A stretch of 64,000 nucleotides of DNA from Leucaena leucocephala. Lineage: Eukaryota > Streptophyta > Magnoliopsida > Fabales > Fabaceae. A model generated the notes under the pieces. That model was not told the DNA's origin, ran no database searches, and saw nothing but the letters and a program-made list of their open reading frames with translations. Location of the stretch: NCBI GenBank assembly GCA_037074615.1, contig CM073519.1, positions 23,209,001 to 23,273,000 on the forward strand, in the 5' to 3' direction. The position numbers and the translations under genes were made by a program. Shown here one piece after another: positions 12,261-23,309 of the stretch; the first letter of the stretch is position 1; each line of letters begins with the position of its first letter.

Positions 12261-12689
12261 GGTATTGTGGCATCTCATGCCTTTTGTTAATCCTCCCAAA
12301 TATTTGGCATCTATCACAGGCTTTACAAAACTCAAAAGCATCTTTCAAAAGGGAAGGCCAATAAAAACTAGATTAAAAGACCCTACATGTAGTCCTTTGC
12401 CCCCCAAAATGACCACCATAAACCCATTAATGGAAAACTTCTAAAACCTATTTCTAATCTTAGTATGGCACACATAGTCTTAATACCTGATATGAGCATA
12501 GCTTCCACAGAAAGGATTGTCCAAAAGGAAGTATTTAGATTCACTCTTGAGCTTTTAGGCTTAAAACTTAGACAAATAAGATGGGATTAGGCTGGTCTCA
12601 ATGAAATTAACTAAATGAGCATACCAAGGTTCTACAACAGCAATTAAACAAAAGGATTATTAGGGAAAGAATCACAAATAAAGTCAGAA
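12261..12689 (-). pseudogene. Athila relic, degenerate RNase H-integrase linker and integrase zinc region
   Basis: This stretch corresponds in position to the N-terminal HHCC domain of integrase and the linker after RNase H. Conceptual translation is full of stops in all minus-strand frames and I cannot place the zinc ligands. Fragments such as PLMGLWWSFWGAKD suggest remnants of the coding region. Confidence 0.5.
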
Positions 12690-13103
12690 CTAAGTACTCC
12701 CCTTGTCTATGTTGGTAACCTGCTTAGATGATCTGCAATATGGTTCACATTTCTAGCTCGATCCCTCACTTCTATATCAAACTCTTGAAGCAGTAGCATT
12801 CACCATAGAAGTTGTGGCTTAGATTATGGTTTATGGAACAAGTGCTTGGCTACTACATGATCTGTCTAAACTACAACTCTTGAGTTAATAAGATATGCTC
12901 TAAATTTATCCAAAGCCATTACAATTACAAATAATTCTTTCTCAGTAGTAGTATAATTAATTTGAGTAACATCAAGTGTCTTAGAGGTGTAGGCAATCAC
13001 CCTAGATAAATTATCTTCCTTTTGTCCTATCGTAGATCCCACAGCGTAATTGGAAGCATCACATGATAGTTCAAAAGGAAGATCCCAATTTGGTGAAGTT
13101 AGG
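12690..13103 (-). pseudogene. Athila-type RNase H, C-terminal part, broken
   Basis: Minus-strand translation gives PFELSCDASNYAVGSTIGQ, then VIAYTSKTLDVTQINYTTTE with KELF, then TDHVVAKHLF and NHIADHLSRL. These are the Asp, Glu and Asp motifs and the C-terminal (A/V)DxLSR of Ty3-type RNase H, the activity that removes the RNA strand during cDNA synthesis. At least three in-frame stops occur. The domain is cut at 13103 by the insertion of the VL solo LTR 13104-16470 and continues at 16471. Confidence 0.82.
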
Positions 13104-16100
13104 TGTCATATCCTAATTTTTTCCTATCTGTATAGTACTGATAGTGGAAAGAGGTTTAGGAAGGATTATGACAAAGATCAGAAGAAATGATAAAGGTTAA
13201 ATGAGTCTTGAAGGAAGAAAGGGACCTAAATGAAAATTGGAAAAGTTTAAAGGCCAAAAGTTAAAGTAGAATAAAATGTTGGGCCAAAAGTGGTAATTTC
13301 CAAAAGTTTAGGGACCTAAATGTAATTAAGCAAAAAGTCAGGGACATAAATATAATTATGGAAAAGTTCAGCCAGAAAAGGCTTAGAACTGCCTGTAACT
13401 ATTTCAGTCCCACATTCCATCAGTAAATAGAGGAAGTCATGCTGGGTAATCTGGCATGATACAGAAATTTTATTAGGACTCCAGACAGCAGAAAATTATC
13501 TGATAGTCTAAAAGTTATCTGAAATTTTATCAGATTTCATGGACTTCAGATATAAGTGGGCAAATTATAGGAAAGTGTGCCCTACAGTGTCAGATGTCCT
13601 GGATCTGACAGAACTTTAGAAGAAGTTCTGTATAAAAAGTTATTCACATATTAATGAATTTTGACTGGAGTTTGATAACACCCGTGATCCGATAATGGAA
13701 CTTATCGGTATGTAAGCTTGGATAGAATGAGATCAGATGACCTCATATATAGGCCCATAATGACGCCAAGGAAGGCCCAAAACCCAGGGTACCAGTCTAT
13801 CAGTAGAAGGGGCCAATGCCAGAAAAAGTGCGAAATTACAAAAATGCCCTGGATGCCCAGATTATACCAGAGTTGGATGAAGAGCATTTTGGTCATCTAG
13901 GATAGGCTAAAAATGTGGCACATGGTATAAATATGATTAGTTGAGCCAATATATGCCCTGAGGCAGTACAAGAAGGGGTGAAATGACAATTCTGCCCTTA
14001 GGGTCAATATAGTGCAAGAAAGGACACTAAGGGTATTTTGGTCATTTCCCAAGGGATATGTAATTAAGTTGTGGCCAGTACAAGTATGTCAATGGTGTGA
14101 GAAGCCTAGACATTAATTTCCAGGATAGAATACATATCCTGGTATATTATAAAAAAATTAGGAACATAACACAGTCCGGTTGTTGTGAAACTGCACTGAT
14201 CGGTACCGGATTAGACTGAAATTTCTCCAGAAGGTTCCTTGCATGGGCAGCACGCCACCTAACCCTCTTAGGTGTCCCATGAGCTGTCCCACATGATGTC
14301 ATAATTATTATTTTATGAAAAAGTTAAATCCAAGATTAAATGTGGGCCTTTAGATCAAATAGTAACCAAATCAATCTTGGCCATTCATTTTTCTTGGATT
14401 TTGGCTATAAATACCCCTCAATTCTGGTTCAGAACCGTAAGCTCATGTACCCTTGGGGAAGCTCTTGCAAAATGGAAATTCAAGCCAAGACAAAGAAGAT
14501 TAAAGGTTCCAAAGTTCAAGCAAGCTAGATATTAAAGGTAAGCAATCTCTCCTAGCTTATTTTCCTTTGATTTGGGAGCTTGAACTTAGGGTTTTGATGG
14601 GAGAAAAGTTGAGTTTTCTCTAAGCGGTGGTGCTGCCCAAAAACCTTAGATGAAAGGGGAAAGAATAAATTAAAGTTAGAAACTTATGATTGATGCTTAA
14701 ACAAGCTAGTTAAGAGATTGGTTGTTGAATCAAGTTGATATTCTTGACTTTACCAAGAGTGAACCTGTTCAGTATGCACTGTTCATGAGGGAAGGAAATT
14801 GAATTGCAATGATTTAATGTTTCCATTGAGTTTGTATGATGATTTTGTGTAGGATTGGAAAGGTTTTTAACCTTGGAAACATTAAAATCTCAAGGTTGTG
14901 TAGTCTTTGAGATTCCTTATGGTTACTGTTCACTCGCATGAACAGTGATTGGAATTTCATAATTTTGATGGTTCCAATGGTTTTAAAATGGAAAGTTGTG
15001 TGGGGTAAAGTGGAGAAACAAGTATGGGAAGCATTAGAATGAAAATGAGAATTTTTGAAAGAATTGTATGCTTATGTTCAGTTCTGTACAACAGGCCATG
15101 AAGGAGCTGGAATTTCATGATTCTAAGCTGATAAATGGATTCAAAAGATAAAATTGTGTAGGGTAAAGTCAAGACATCAATTGGTTCAAGAGCCAAGTGG
15201 ATTAGTGAAAATTAGAGAAAGTTATGACAATAAAGAGTGTAACAAACTTAGTCTTGAACATGGTTGGAGTTCATGAGTCCTAAGGAGTTATGTGATGAAT
15301 ATGAATGTGTTTAGGACCATGAAACATCCAAGAAGATGTTGGGAAGTGATGGACATAAAGGTTTATTGGTTGGAAAGCTAGGAAGCAAATGCTAAAGATC
15401 AAGAGGAAAGCTTAAGTGCAAGGTAGTGAACTTATCTCTTTATGTGCTTGATGTGGTATGCTTATGTGTTGACATGTATATGTTATTTGAATGATGTTGT
15501 GACATGATAAATGATGTTGAATGTATTGTGAATAACATGTTTCCATGGCCATGCACTTTATGTAAAAGTTTGTAGCATGTTGGCATGTCACTAATCAAAG
15601 AAAGTTTAATGAAATTACATATCATGCATTAGCATCCATCTTGCATATTTAAGTGGTAATGTTTGCTACTGAGATTCCCTAGAATCTCACTCTCCCATAA
15701 CCAACCAATTTAGGTCAAGCATGAAGAAAAGGTATGCATGGAGAAGAGCTAAAGAATGGAAGAAAGGAAGTGAAGTATTGAGATTTTAGCATATACTATA
15801 AATTGTCCATGTATGTAAATGCCATGTAAGGTGTCCATTTATGTGATGAAACTATTGTAATACTTATGGCATATGTACATGATGTATATGAATGTTAAGA
15901 AGCTTATTTGATGGCTTGAGCATGCTGAAACAATTATTGGAAATGAAAGAAAAGAAACTGAAATGGTAAAAACATAGGTCCTAAAGCAGTTTTGTTGTGG
16001 CTTCAGTTTGACCTAGCAAATGAAGGAATTAGTTCACGAAATTTTATGAGCATGTAGAAAACATCCAGAGCTTTAATTCATAGGTGGAACGTTTTATTTG

Positions 16101-16470
16101 GATGTGTATATCAAGAGAAATGAATTTCCAAAGTCAGGGACCAGAATCTGTTTCCAGATTTTTTAACCAAATGAACAGTAAACTTCAACGAATAAACTGT
16201 ATCAATTGGCTAATCATTTGGTCTAGAAATTATTTTTCCCTTAAACTTAAAGATGTTATGTTCATGTAGCTTTTTGAACCACTTCATTTCTAGTTTTCTA
16301 GAATTAATTATGATTTTTCAAAGTTCGTTGCGTAATCTGGAATACCATATGAACAGTAACCTGATGAAAGAGTAAAATTCCAGATTTGGCTAATGGACTT
16401 CCAAGGTCTTGTAAGTGGTTCTAAATGCTACTGAATGGTCCCTAAGATGTATAAAAGTAAGGATGTTACA
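13104..16470 (+). repeat. VL-family solo LTR (3367 bp), TSD TTAGG
   Basis: This is the best reference copy of the LTR in the + orientation. It starts TGTCATATCC and ends AAGGATGTTACA, with perfect TTAGG repeats at 13099-13103 and 16471-16475. The insertion splits the Athila RNase H. It contains a TATA box (14406-14413), donor-like GTAAGC (14538-14543), the hairpin with arms ACTGTTCA/TGAACAGT near 14930, and, near the 3' end, GACCAAATGA/TCATTTGGTC inverted arms. The ORFs at 14957-15196 and 15440-15625 are antisense to the element and recur in other copies. Confidence 0.95.
14406..14413 (+). promoter_or_regulatory. TATA box of the VL solo LTR
   Basis: TATAAATA sits about 1.3 kb into the LTR in the context GGCTATAAATACCCC. 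The same box is found at the matching place in other copies: 6127, 9708, 21998, 46426, 49172 and 63952 on the minus strand; 20658, 28377 and 38295 on the plus strand. It is the likely Pol II promoter, with U3 upstream and R-U5 downstream. Confidence 0.75.
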
Positions 16471-17600
16471 TTAGGATAGGTGGAGAAACAAACCTATCCC
16501 TCAATTTTTCAAAAGCCTTCTTTGTAATCAGCAGAAAAATAAATTCAGTGTCCTTTTGAAGAAGTTTTGAGAGTGGCAAATCAATTTTACTAAAGTCTTT
16601 GATAAATCTTCCTGTAAAATCCTACGTGTCCCAAAAAAGATCAAAGTTCTTTTAAAGTTATGGGGTAGGGCCATGAGGAAATGAATTCAATTTGCGCTTT
16701 ATCCACCTCAATCCCCTTGCTAGATATAAGATGTTCAAGTACTATTCCATGGTCAAACATGAAATGGCACTTTTCAAAGTTCAAAACTATTTTTTTCTCA
16801 ACACATCTAGCAAGGATTCTATCAAGGCTTTCTAGACGCTCATCAAAAGAATTTCCATATATAGTAAAATTGTCCATGAACCCATCCATGCATTTTTCAA
16901 TAAAATCAGTAAATATAGAAAGCATACAATGTTGGAATGTGCCCGGAGCATTACACAAACCAAATGGCATCCTTTTATAGGAATCAGTACCAAATGGACA
17001 TGTAAATATGGTCTTTTCCTGGTCCTTCAGGTCTATTAAAATATGGAAATATCATGAATATCCATCTAGGAAACAATAATGGCTTTTCCTTGCTAATCTC
17101 TCAAGCATTTGGTCAATAAAAGGTAAGGGGAAATGATCTTTCCTAGTAGAATCATTCAACTTCTTATAATCAATACAATCCTTCCATGAATTTTGTACTC
17201 TAGTAGGTATCAATTCATCATTCTCATTCTTGACTATTGTCAATCCACTTTTCTTAGGCACTACATGCATAGGAGATACCCATTCACTATCTAAAATATC
17301 ATATATGATTCCTTCCTTTAACAATTTACTAATCTCCTTCCTAACCATATCAGAGATCAATGGATTTAATCTTCTTTGGGTTTGTTTAGTTGGCTTGGAA
17401 TCTTCACTCAGTATAATCCTATAGGTGCAAATAGTTGCATCTATCCCTTTTACATCAGCTAATTGCCAAACCAAGACCTCTCTATTCTTTCTAAGCACAT
17501 TTAATATCCTAGCCTTTTCACTAACAGTCAAAGAACTAGAAATTATGACTGGCAATTTTGAGTTTGGCTCAAGGTAAGCATACTTTAGGTAAGTAAGCAA
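16471..17600 (-). pseudogene. Athila-type reverse transcriptase (and start of RNase H), broken
   Basis: The piece 17600-17052 (182 codons) contains VSPMHVVPKKSG, VQNSWKDCIDYKKLNDSTRK and DHFPLPFIDQMLERLA, the N-terminal RT motifs of Athila elements. The piece 16970-16641 reads MPFGLCNAPGTFQHCMLSIF and then FMDNFTIYGNSF, the catalytic motif that should be FMDD: the second Asp is Asn (codon at 16869-16871, G to A). It continues with NFEKCHFMF and the thumb region. Between the pieces lies a frame disruption near 17050. Sequence 16640-16471 leads into RNase H, which resumes at 13103 beyond the solo LTR. Confidence 0.9.
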
Positions 17601-17960
17601 ATCTTTTAACTCTAATTATGGGGGTTGGACAATAGAAGGGATCAAATGGGGGGAATCATTCAGATTATAAATACTCCCTTTTGTAGATCCTTGGAGGTTG
17701 CTCATGTAAGATTCATTAGGACATTCTATTTTGATTGTAATCTCTTCAGGAGTTGAACCCAGCTTACGTTAATCCATAGCTACAACATAGTTAGGATCAG
17801 ACTCTCTCATTCCTACATCATTATTTGATATCAAAATATTTAAGGTATTAGGCATAATTTTGGAATGAGACTGAGGTGGAGAAGAGTTATAAAGTATTGG
17901 CCCTTTAACCAAAATAGTGGAGTATGGAACTGAAGGAGTTTGGAGTTTCCTGGTTGTGTC
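17601..17960 (-). pseudogene. Athila relic, region between octamer array and RT, degenerate
   Basis: A minus-strand open piece (17972-17769, 67 codons, starting MEMPDTTRKLQ) is followed by broken sequence up to the RT ORF. No catalytic motif is visible. It probably represents the linker between protease and RT of the ancestral polyprotein. Confidence 0.4.
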
Positions 17961-17971
17961 TGGCATTTCCA

Positions 17972-18262
17972 ATCGCGACCTTTCACCTTCTCGTCGTGAC
18001 TATAGTTGACACGGTGTGTCTCTATAAGTTCTTGTCATGACCTATTCATCTTTTAGTCATGACTTTGGGTTGCGGAAGGGCTTTCCCTCAGCAGTTTGAT
18101 GTTTAGTCATGACATCTTCATATTTGTGTCGCGACTGATAGTCTCTGCAGTTTTGTGTCATGACCATAATGCCATTTGGTCATGACTCAGCTTCACAGTG
18201 TGTCTCATATTGATGTTCAGTCACAATGGGGAAGTCATTTGGTCATGACCTTGGGTCACAAA
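17972..18262. repeat. Array of GTCGCGAC-type palindromic octamers in the Athila relic
   Basis: Octamers related to GTCGCGAC start at 17972 (ATCGCGAC), 17993 (GTCGTGAC), 18034, 18056 and 18106 (GTCATGAC), 18128 (GTCGCGAC), 18157 and 18179 (GTCATGAC), 18220 (GTCACAAT) and 18242 (GTCATGAC). From 18034 on, spacings of 22 alternate with 50, 29 and 41, so pair-to-pair distances are 72, 51 and 63, all multiples of three. That fits an ancestral in-frame protein repeat between the protease and RT regions. The variants are those expected from loss of one or both CpGs. Confidence 0.75.
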
Positions 18263-18960
18263 AACTCGACCCTTCTTCAATTGTTGCACTTCCAGCTTCC
18301 AAAACATCTTGGGATCCTGTAAGATCACTCAACAAACCTTTTGCAAACGCATTATCTCTATAATTATCATGGAAACTCAGTGCATGTTTATCCTTAGTCT
18401 CTTTAACAGCATAATCAATGGCATTCAAAGCAGTAAAAGTAGAACTATCAGGAGGAAATTTCATTACTTCATTCATGTTGAAGGTTACCACATGCTCTCT
18501 AACTTCCATTGTGATAGAACTACGCTTCATACTAATGATGGTCTTAGAAGTTTGGAGGAAAGGTCAGACTAGGATCAGAGTGCTCTCATTTACTAACTCA
18601 TTAGACATGTTGAAAATATAAAACTCAGCTCAGAACACTAAGTCCTTGACCTGTACTAGAATATCCTTAAGGATTCCTTTAGGATACCTAATTGACCTAT
18701 CAGCTAGTTGGAGCACTACATTTATGTCTCTAAGGTTATTGATACCTAAGGTTTGATATACTGACTAAGGAATTACATTAATGGCTACCCCTAGATCTAG
18801 TGATGCTCCCTTAATATAAACATTTCCTATAGTGCATCAGATTGTGTAGGATACTGGGTCTTGGCACTTAACTGGTAGTTTAGCCTTAAATAGTAATGAC
18901 ACATTATCACTCACCTATATTCTCTCAAGAGACCTAAACTTCTTTTTATCAGCACACAGT
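18263..18960 (-). pseudogene. Athila-type protease region, broken
   Basis: Minus-strand translation from 18960 gives KKKFRSLERI, LLFKAKLPVKCQDPVSYTI, then KGASLDLGVAINVIP, VVLQLADRSIRYPKGILKDI and LVQVKDLVF. The LDLGV site (18786-18797) is the aspartic protease active site (usually DLGA in Athila), and LADRS(I/V)xYP is the lineage-typical flap region. Four or more in-frame stops are visible, for example in place of the residue before SVYQTL. It continues into the open piece 18530-18243 (95 codons), which holds the protease C-terminal extension. Function when intact: cleavage of the Gag-Pol polyprotein. Confidence 0.85.
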
Positions 18961-19406
18961 TATTTCAACAATTTTCCATATTTAGGGTTTATCTTGAGGA
19001 ACTCAACCAAAGGGACATTTATCTCTAACTTGTTAAATAAGGTATAAGCATCTTTTGCAAAATCATGGTCAATTTTGTTCTTTCTAGCAAAGTAAGAGTT
19101 AGGAAAAGGGAGATCTTTTATACTTACCTGCTTACCTTTGTGCATAGAGGCTCCTTACTTGCTCGACTCAGCTTCTCCTCAGGTTTTTTTCCTTTGTAGG
19201 CTGGACTTGGTACTGTTACTGCTTCTTCTCGCAATTCTTGTATCTCCACTTGGGCTTGTGAGTCCTCCTCTTGGGTTGGCTTCTTCATCGTAAGCTACTA
19301 TTCTTTAGCACTTTTAGATTTCCCAATTTATACCTATGGCAGAGATAATTTCTTAAATTTAGCTTCTTCCACATCCTACTCCCGTGTATCATTCTCCTTA
19401 AAATGC
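18961..19406 (-). pseudogene. Athila-type Gag, C-terminal part, broken
   Basis: The open piece 19145-18960 reads MHKGKQVSIKDLPFPNSYFA and ends INVPLVEFLKINPKYGKLLK. The LPFP motif followed by a (V/I)N(V/I)PL...I..(P/Y)KY.K.LK helix is the usual end of Athila Gag. Upstream, to 19406, translation is low-complexity and charged (EEDSQAQVEIQELREEAV). The relic ends abruptly at 19406, where VL LTR sequence begins; the rest of gag and the 5' LTR are not in the window. Confidence 0.8.
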
Positions 19407-20880
19407 ACCTGTATAATACTAAGAGTGGGAAGAGGTTTAGAAAGGATTATGATGATAATCAGAAGAAATAATAAAGGTTAAATGAGTCTTGAAGGAAGAG
19501 AGGGACTAAAATGAAAATTAGAAAAGGTTGAATGCAAAAACTGAGAGTAGAAACGAAAGTTGGGCCAAAAGTAGTAATTATCAAAAGTTTAGGGACCTAA
19601 ATGTAATTAAGCAAAGGTTTAAGGACAAAAATGTTATTATGAGAAAGTTAAACTGAAAAAGGCCCAAAAATGCCAAGAATCAAATTAGTCTCAAATTTTA
19701 CCAATAGATAGAAAAAATTATTCTGATCAGTTTATCGCAACACAGAATTTTGATTTGAGGTCCCGATTAATTTATATGAATTCCTGAAGTCAGGAAGAAT
19801 TATTACAGTATTTTTTTAGACCTCAGGATCAAATAAAACTTTACAGTAAATTCCTATATTTAATATAAGAATTTATAAAATTGACAGTGTCAGAAAAGGA
19901 ATCCTATAGAATTCTTACGGGATTTTACATTAAAATAAAGTACCCGATAAATATGGTCAGGAGAAATTCCTTGGGATTTGTGCCATAAAGGTAATGGACC
20001 AATAGTAAGGCCCAAATGGCATCCCAAGAGGCCCAATAAGGTGGTGAGACAATTAAGTGGGCTAGAGTCTAAAGTAACCAAGGAAAAGTGTAAAATTACG
20101 AAAATGCCACTGTGTAGCCAGATTATACCAGTGATGGATGGAGGGCATTTTGGTCATTCTGGACAGGTCAAAAATGTCCAACCAAGTACAAGGGTAATTA
20201 GTTAGAGCCAATATGTACTCTGATACAGTATAAAGAGGTGCGGAACTACAATTATGCCCCTAGGGTCATTATAGTGCTAGACCGTGAACTAAAGGCATTT
20301 CAGTCATTTGCCAAGGGATCTATAATTAAGTACTGACCCAGTACAAGAATTTCAATGGTAGGAAGAATCCACATACTGGATTTAAGTTCAGAAAGCAGAT
20401 TATGAAATCTTAGATTTATAAAATAATCTAGTTTTTCGGGAATTAGACTAAACCGGTACCAGATTGGACTAGAATATTTTCAGAAGCTTCCACCCATTGC
20501 AATTTCACCACCTAGCCCTATGAAGTGTCCCTTGATGATGTGATTGATGATGTCATCATTCTCTTTTTGAAAAAGTTAAATCCAAAATTAAATATGAGCC
20601 ATTAGATCAAATAGTGCACAAACTAATCTTGGCCATTGATTTTCCATGAGATTTTTCTATAAATAGCCCCTCAAATCTGAAGCAAAACTGTGGCATGTCA
20701 ACCTTGGGGAAACTCTTGCAAACTGAAAACTCAAGTCAAGATAAAGAAGATTCAAGGTACCAAAGTTCAAGCAAGTTAGAGATTAAAGGTAAGTAATCTA
20801 TCCTAGCTTATTTTCCTTTGATTTGGGAGCTTGAACTTAGGGTTTTCTTGGGGAAAGTTGAGTTTTCTCTAAGGTGTTGG
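19407..20880 (+). repeat. VL-family LTR, 5' part (truncated at both ends)
   Basis: CCTGTATAATACTAAGAGTG matches the VL LTR from about base 24 onward (compare 13127), so only the extreme terminus is missing at the left. It includes the TATA box (20658-20665) and the donor-like GTAAGT (20789-20794). It stops at GGTGTTGG (20880), where oppositely oriented LTR sequence begins; a TTGG microhomology lies at the join. Its first 700 bases resemble the VL-1 LTR subgroup. Confidence 0.8.
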
Positions 20881-23309
20881 TCAAAGTAATCATAGAAACA
20901 GAGCTTCATACATAAGCACAATTGCAACACAATTCACCAAAGTCATAGCACAATCAAGCATAACATTCAATGCATACAAGTTTAGGATAAGTTTACTACC
21001 TTATACACTTGGCTTTCTTTCACCTTATCTTGCTTCTAGCTTCTCACTTTTCTTGAACATGTGGCTGCCTCTATTGGAGCATACCAATCAATTCCTAACA
21101 TCACATAATCATTCATTCATCACAATCTAACTTCCCTTAGCATTAAACTCACTTTAACTAACATAACTTCTTCTTGAACATTAAGCCCATTAACTTTCCT
21201 TAATCTTAACTAATGGACTTGGTCTTTGAATCAATTGATGTCTTGAATTTATCCTACACAATTTCATCTTTTGAATCCATTTATGAGCTTCGAATCAAGA
21301 AATTCCAACTCCTGCATCACATGCTGTACAGAACCAAAACTTCATTCAATTCTTTCAAAAATTATCATTTTGATTCCAATGCTTCCCATACTTGTTTCTC
21401 TACTTTATCCCACACAATTTTTCATTTTAAAACCATTGGAAGCATAAAAATCATGAAATTCCAATCACTGTTCATGCGTGTGAACAGTGACAGAGAAGGG
21501 TTTCAAAAACTACAACCTTGGAATTTCAATGCTTTAAAGATTCAAAACCTTTCAAATCCTACACAAAATCATCATCTAAATTCAATGGAAGCATCAAATC
21601 ATTGAAATTCCATTTTCTTCCTCATGAACAGTGCAGACCGAACAGGGCACACCATGGCAAAGTCAAGAATATCAAATTGATTCAACAATCAATCTCTTAA
21701 CTAGCTTGTTTAAGCTTCAATCATACACTTCTAACTTTAATTTCTTCTTTTCCCTTTCATCTAAGGTTTTTGGGCAGCATCACCCCTTAGAGAAAACTCA
21801 ACTTTTCTCCCATGAAAACCCTAAGTTCAAGCTCCCAAATCCAAGGAAAATAAGCTAGGAGAGATTGCTTACCTTTAATCTCTAGCTTGCTTGAACTTTG
21901 GTACCTTGAATCTTCTTTGTCTTGGCTTTAGTTTTTATTTTGCAAGAGTTTCCCCAAGGGTCCATGAAGCCACAGTTTTGCTGCAGAATTTAGGGGGTAT
22001 TTATAGCCATAATCCATGGAAAATGAATGGCCAAGATTGATTTGGTTACTATTTGATCTAAAGGCTCACATTTAATCTTGCATTTAACTTTTTCCAAAAA
22101 GAATAATTATGACATCATGTGGGAAATCTCAAGGGACACCTCATGGGGGTATGTGGCATGCTCACCATGTCAGGAAGCTTTTGGAAAAATTCCAGTCCAA
22201 TCTAGTACCGATCGGAGCAGTTTCACAACAACCAAACTGTTTTCTATTCCTAATTTTTTATAATATTCCAGGATATGTATTCTATCCTATAAATCAATGT
22301 CTAGGCTTCTCATACCCTTGGCATGGTTATACTGAATATTTATCTGCCATCCATCTGTTAGAAAATGACCAAAATACCCTTAGTGTCCTTTCTTACACTA
22401 TATTAACCATAAAGGTAAAATCGTCTTTTTACCCCTCTTTGTACTGCCTTAGGGCCTATACTGGCTCTAACTAATCACATTTCTACTATATGCCATGTTT
22501 TTAGCCCATCCCATATGACCAAAATGCCCTCCATCCATCACTGGTACAATATGGGCATCTAGGGCCATTTTCATAATTTTGCACTTTTTCTAGACTTTGG
22601 CCTCTTCTGCTGATGAACTGGTACCCTGGGTTTTGGGCCCTCCTTCACGTCATCATAGGCCCATATATGAGGTGATTTGGTCTCATTTCATGTAGGCTTA
22701 TTTACTGATAAATTCCATTATCGGATCAAGGGTGGCTTCAAACTCCCGTCAAAATTCACTGTTATGGGAATAACTTTTTGTACAGGACTTCTTCCAGGGT
22801 TCTATCAGGTTCATAACATCTGACACTGTAGGGTACACTTTCCTGTAATTCCCCCACTTATATATGATATCTATGGAATCTGATAAAAATTCAGATAACT
22901 TTTAGACTATCAGATAATTTTCTGTTGTGTTAGCCATAATAAAATTTATTTATCATGCCAAATTAACTAGTGTAACTTCCTCTATTTACTGATGGAATAT
23001 GGGACTAAAAAATGTCCCGGGCAGTTCTAACCCTTTCTAGGCTGACCTTTCCATAATTACAATTTTGCCCTTGAACTTCTTACTTAATTACATTTAATTC
23101 CCTTAACTTTTGAAAATTACCACTTTTGGCCCAACTTTTGTTTCTACTTTAACTTTTGGCCTTTAACATTTTCTACTATTTATTTTAGTCATTCTCTTCC
23201 TTAAAGAATCATCTAACCTTTATCATTTCTTCTATTTTTCGTCATAATCCTTTCCAAACCTTTTTCCACTATCAGTAGTATACCGATTGGAAAAAACCAG
23301 GATATGACA
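20881..23309 (-). repeat. VL-family LTR, 5' two thirds in sense terms, reverse orientation
   Basis: It begins within the LTR (TCAAAGTAATCATAGAAACA) and runs to the intact U3 terminus ...AGGATATGACA at 23309. TATA box at 21998-22005 (minus strand). With 19407-20880 it forms an imperfect inverted repeat of about 1.5 kb around a spacer of about 0.9 kb. Its right end is joined to TTTCC of the next piece. Confidence 0.85.

Noticed and set aside
17972..18262. Regularly spaced palindromic octamers as a possible CRISPR array
   Set aside because: Repeats are only 8 bases, spacings vary, the setting is a plant retrotransposon and no cas-like gene exists.
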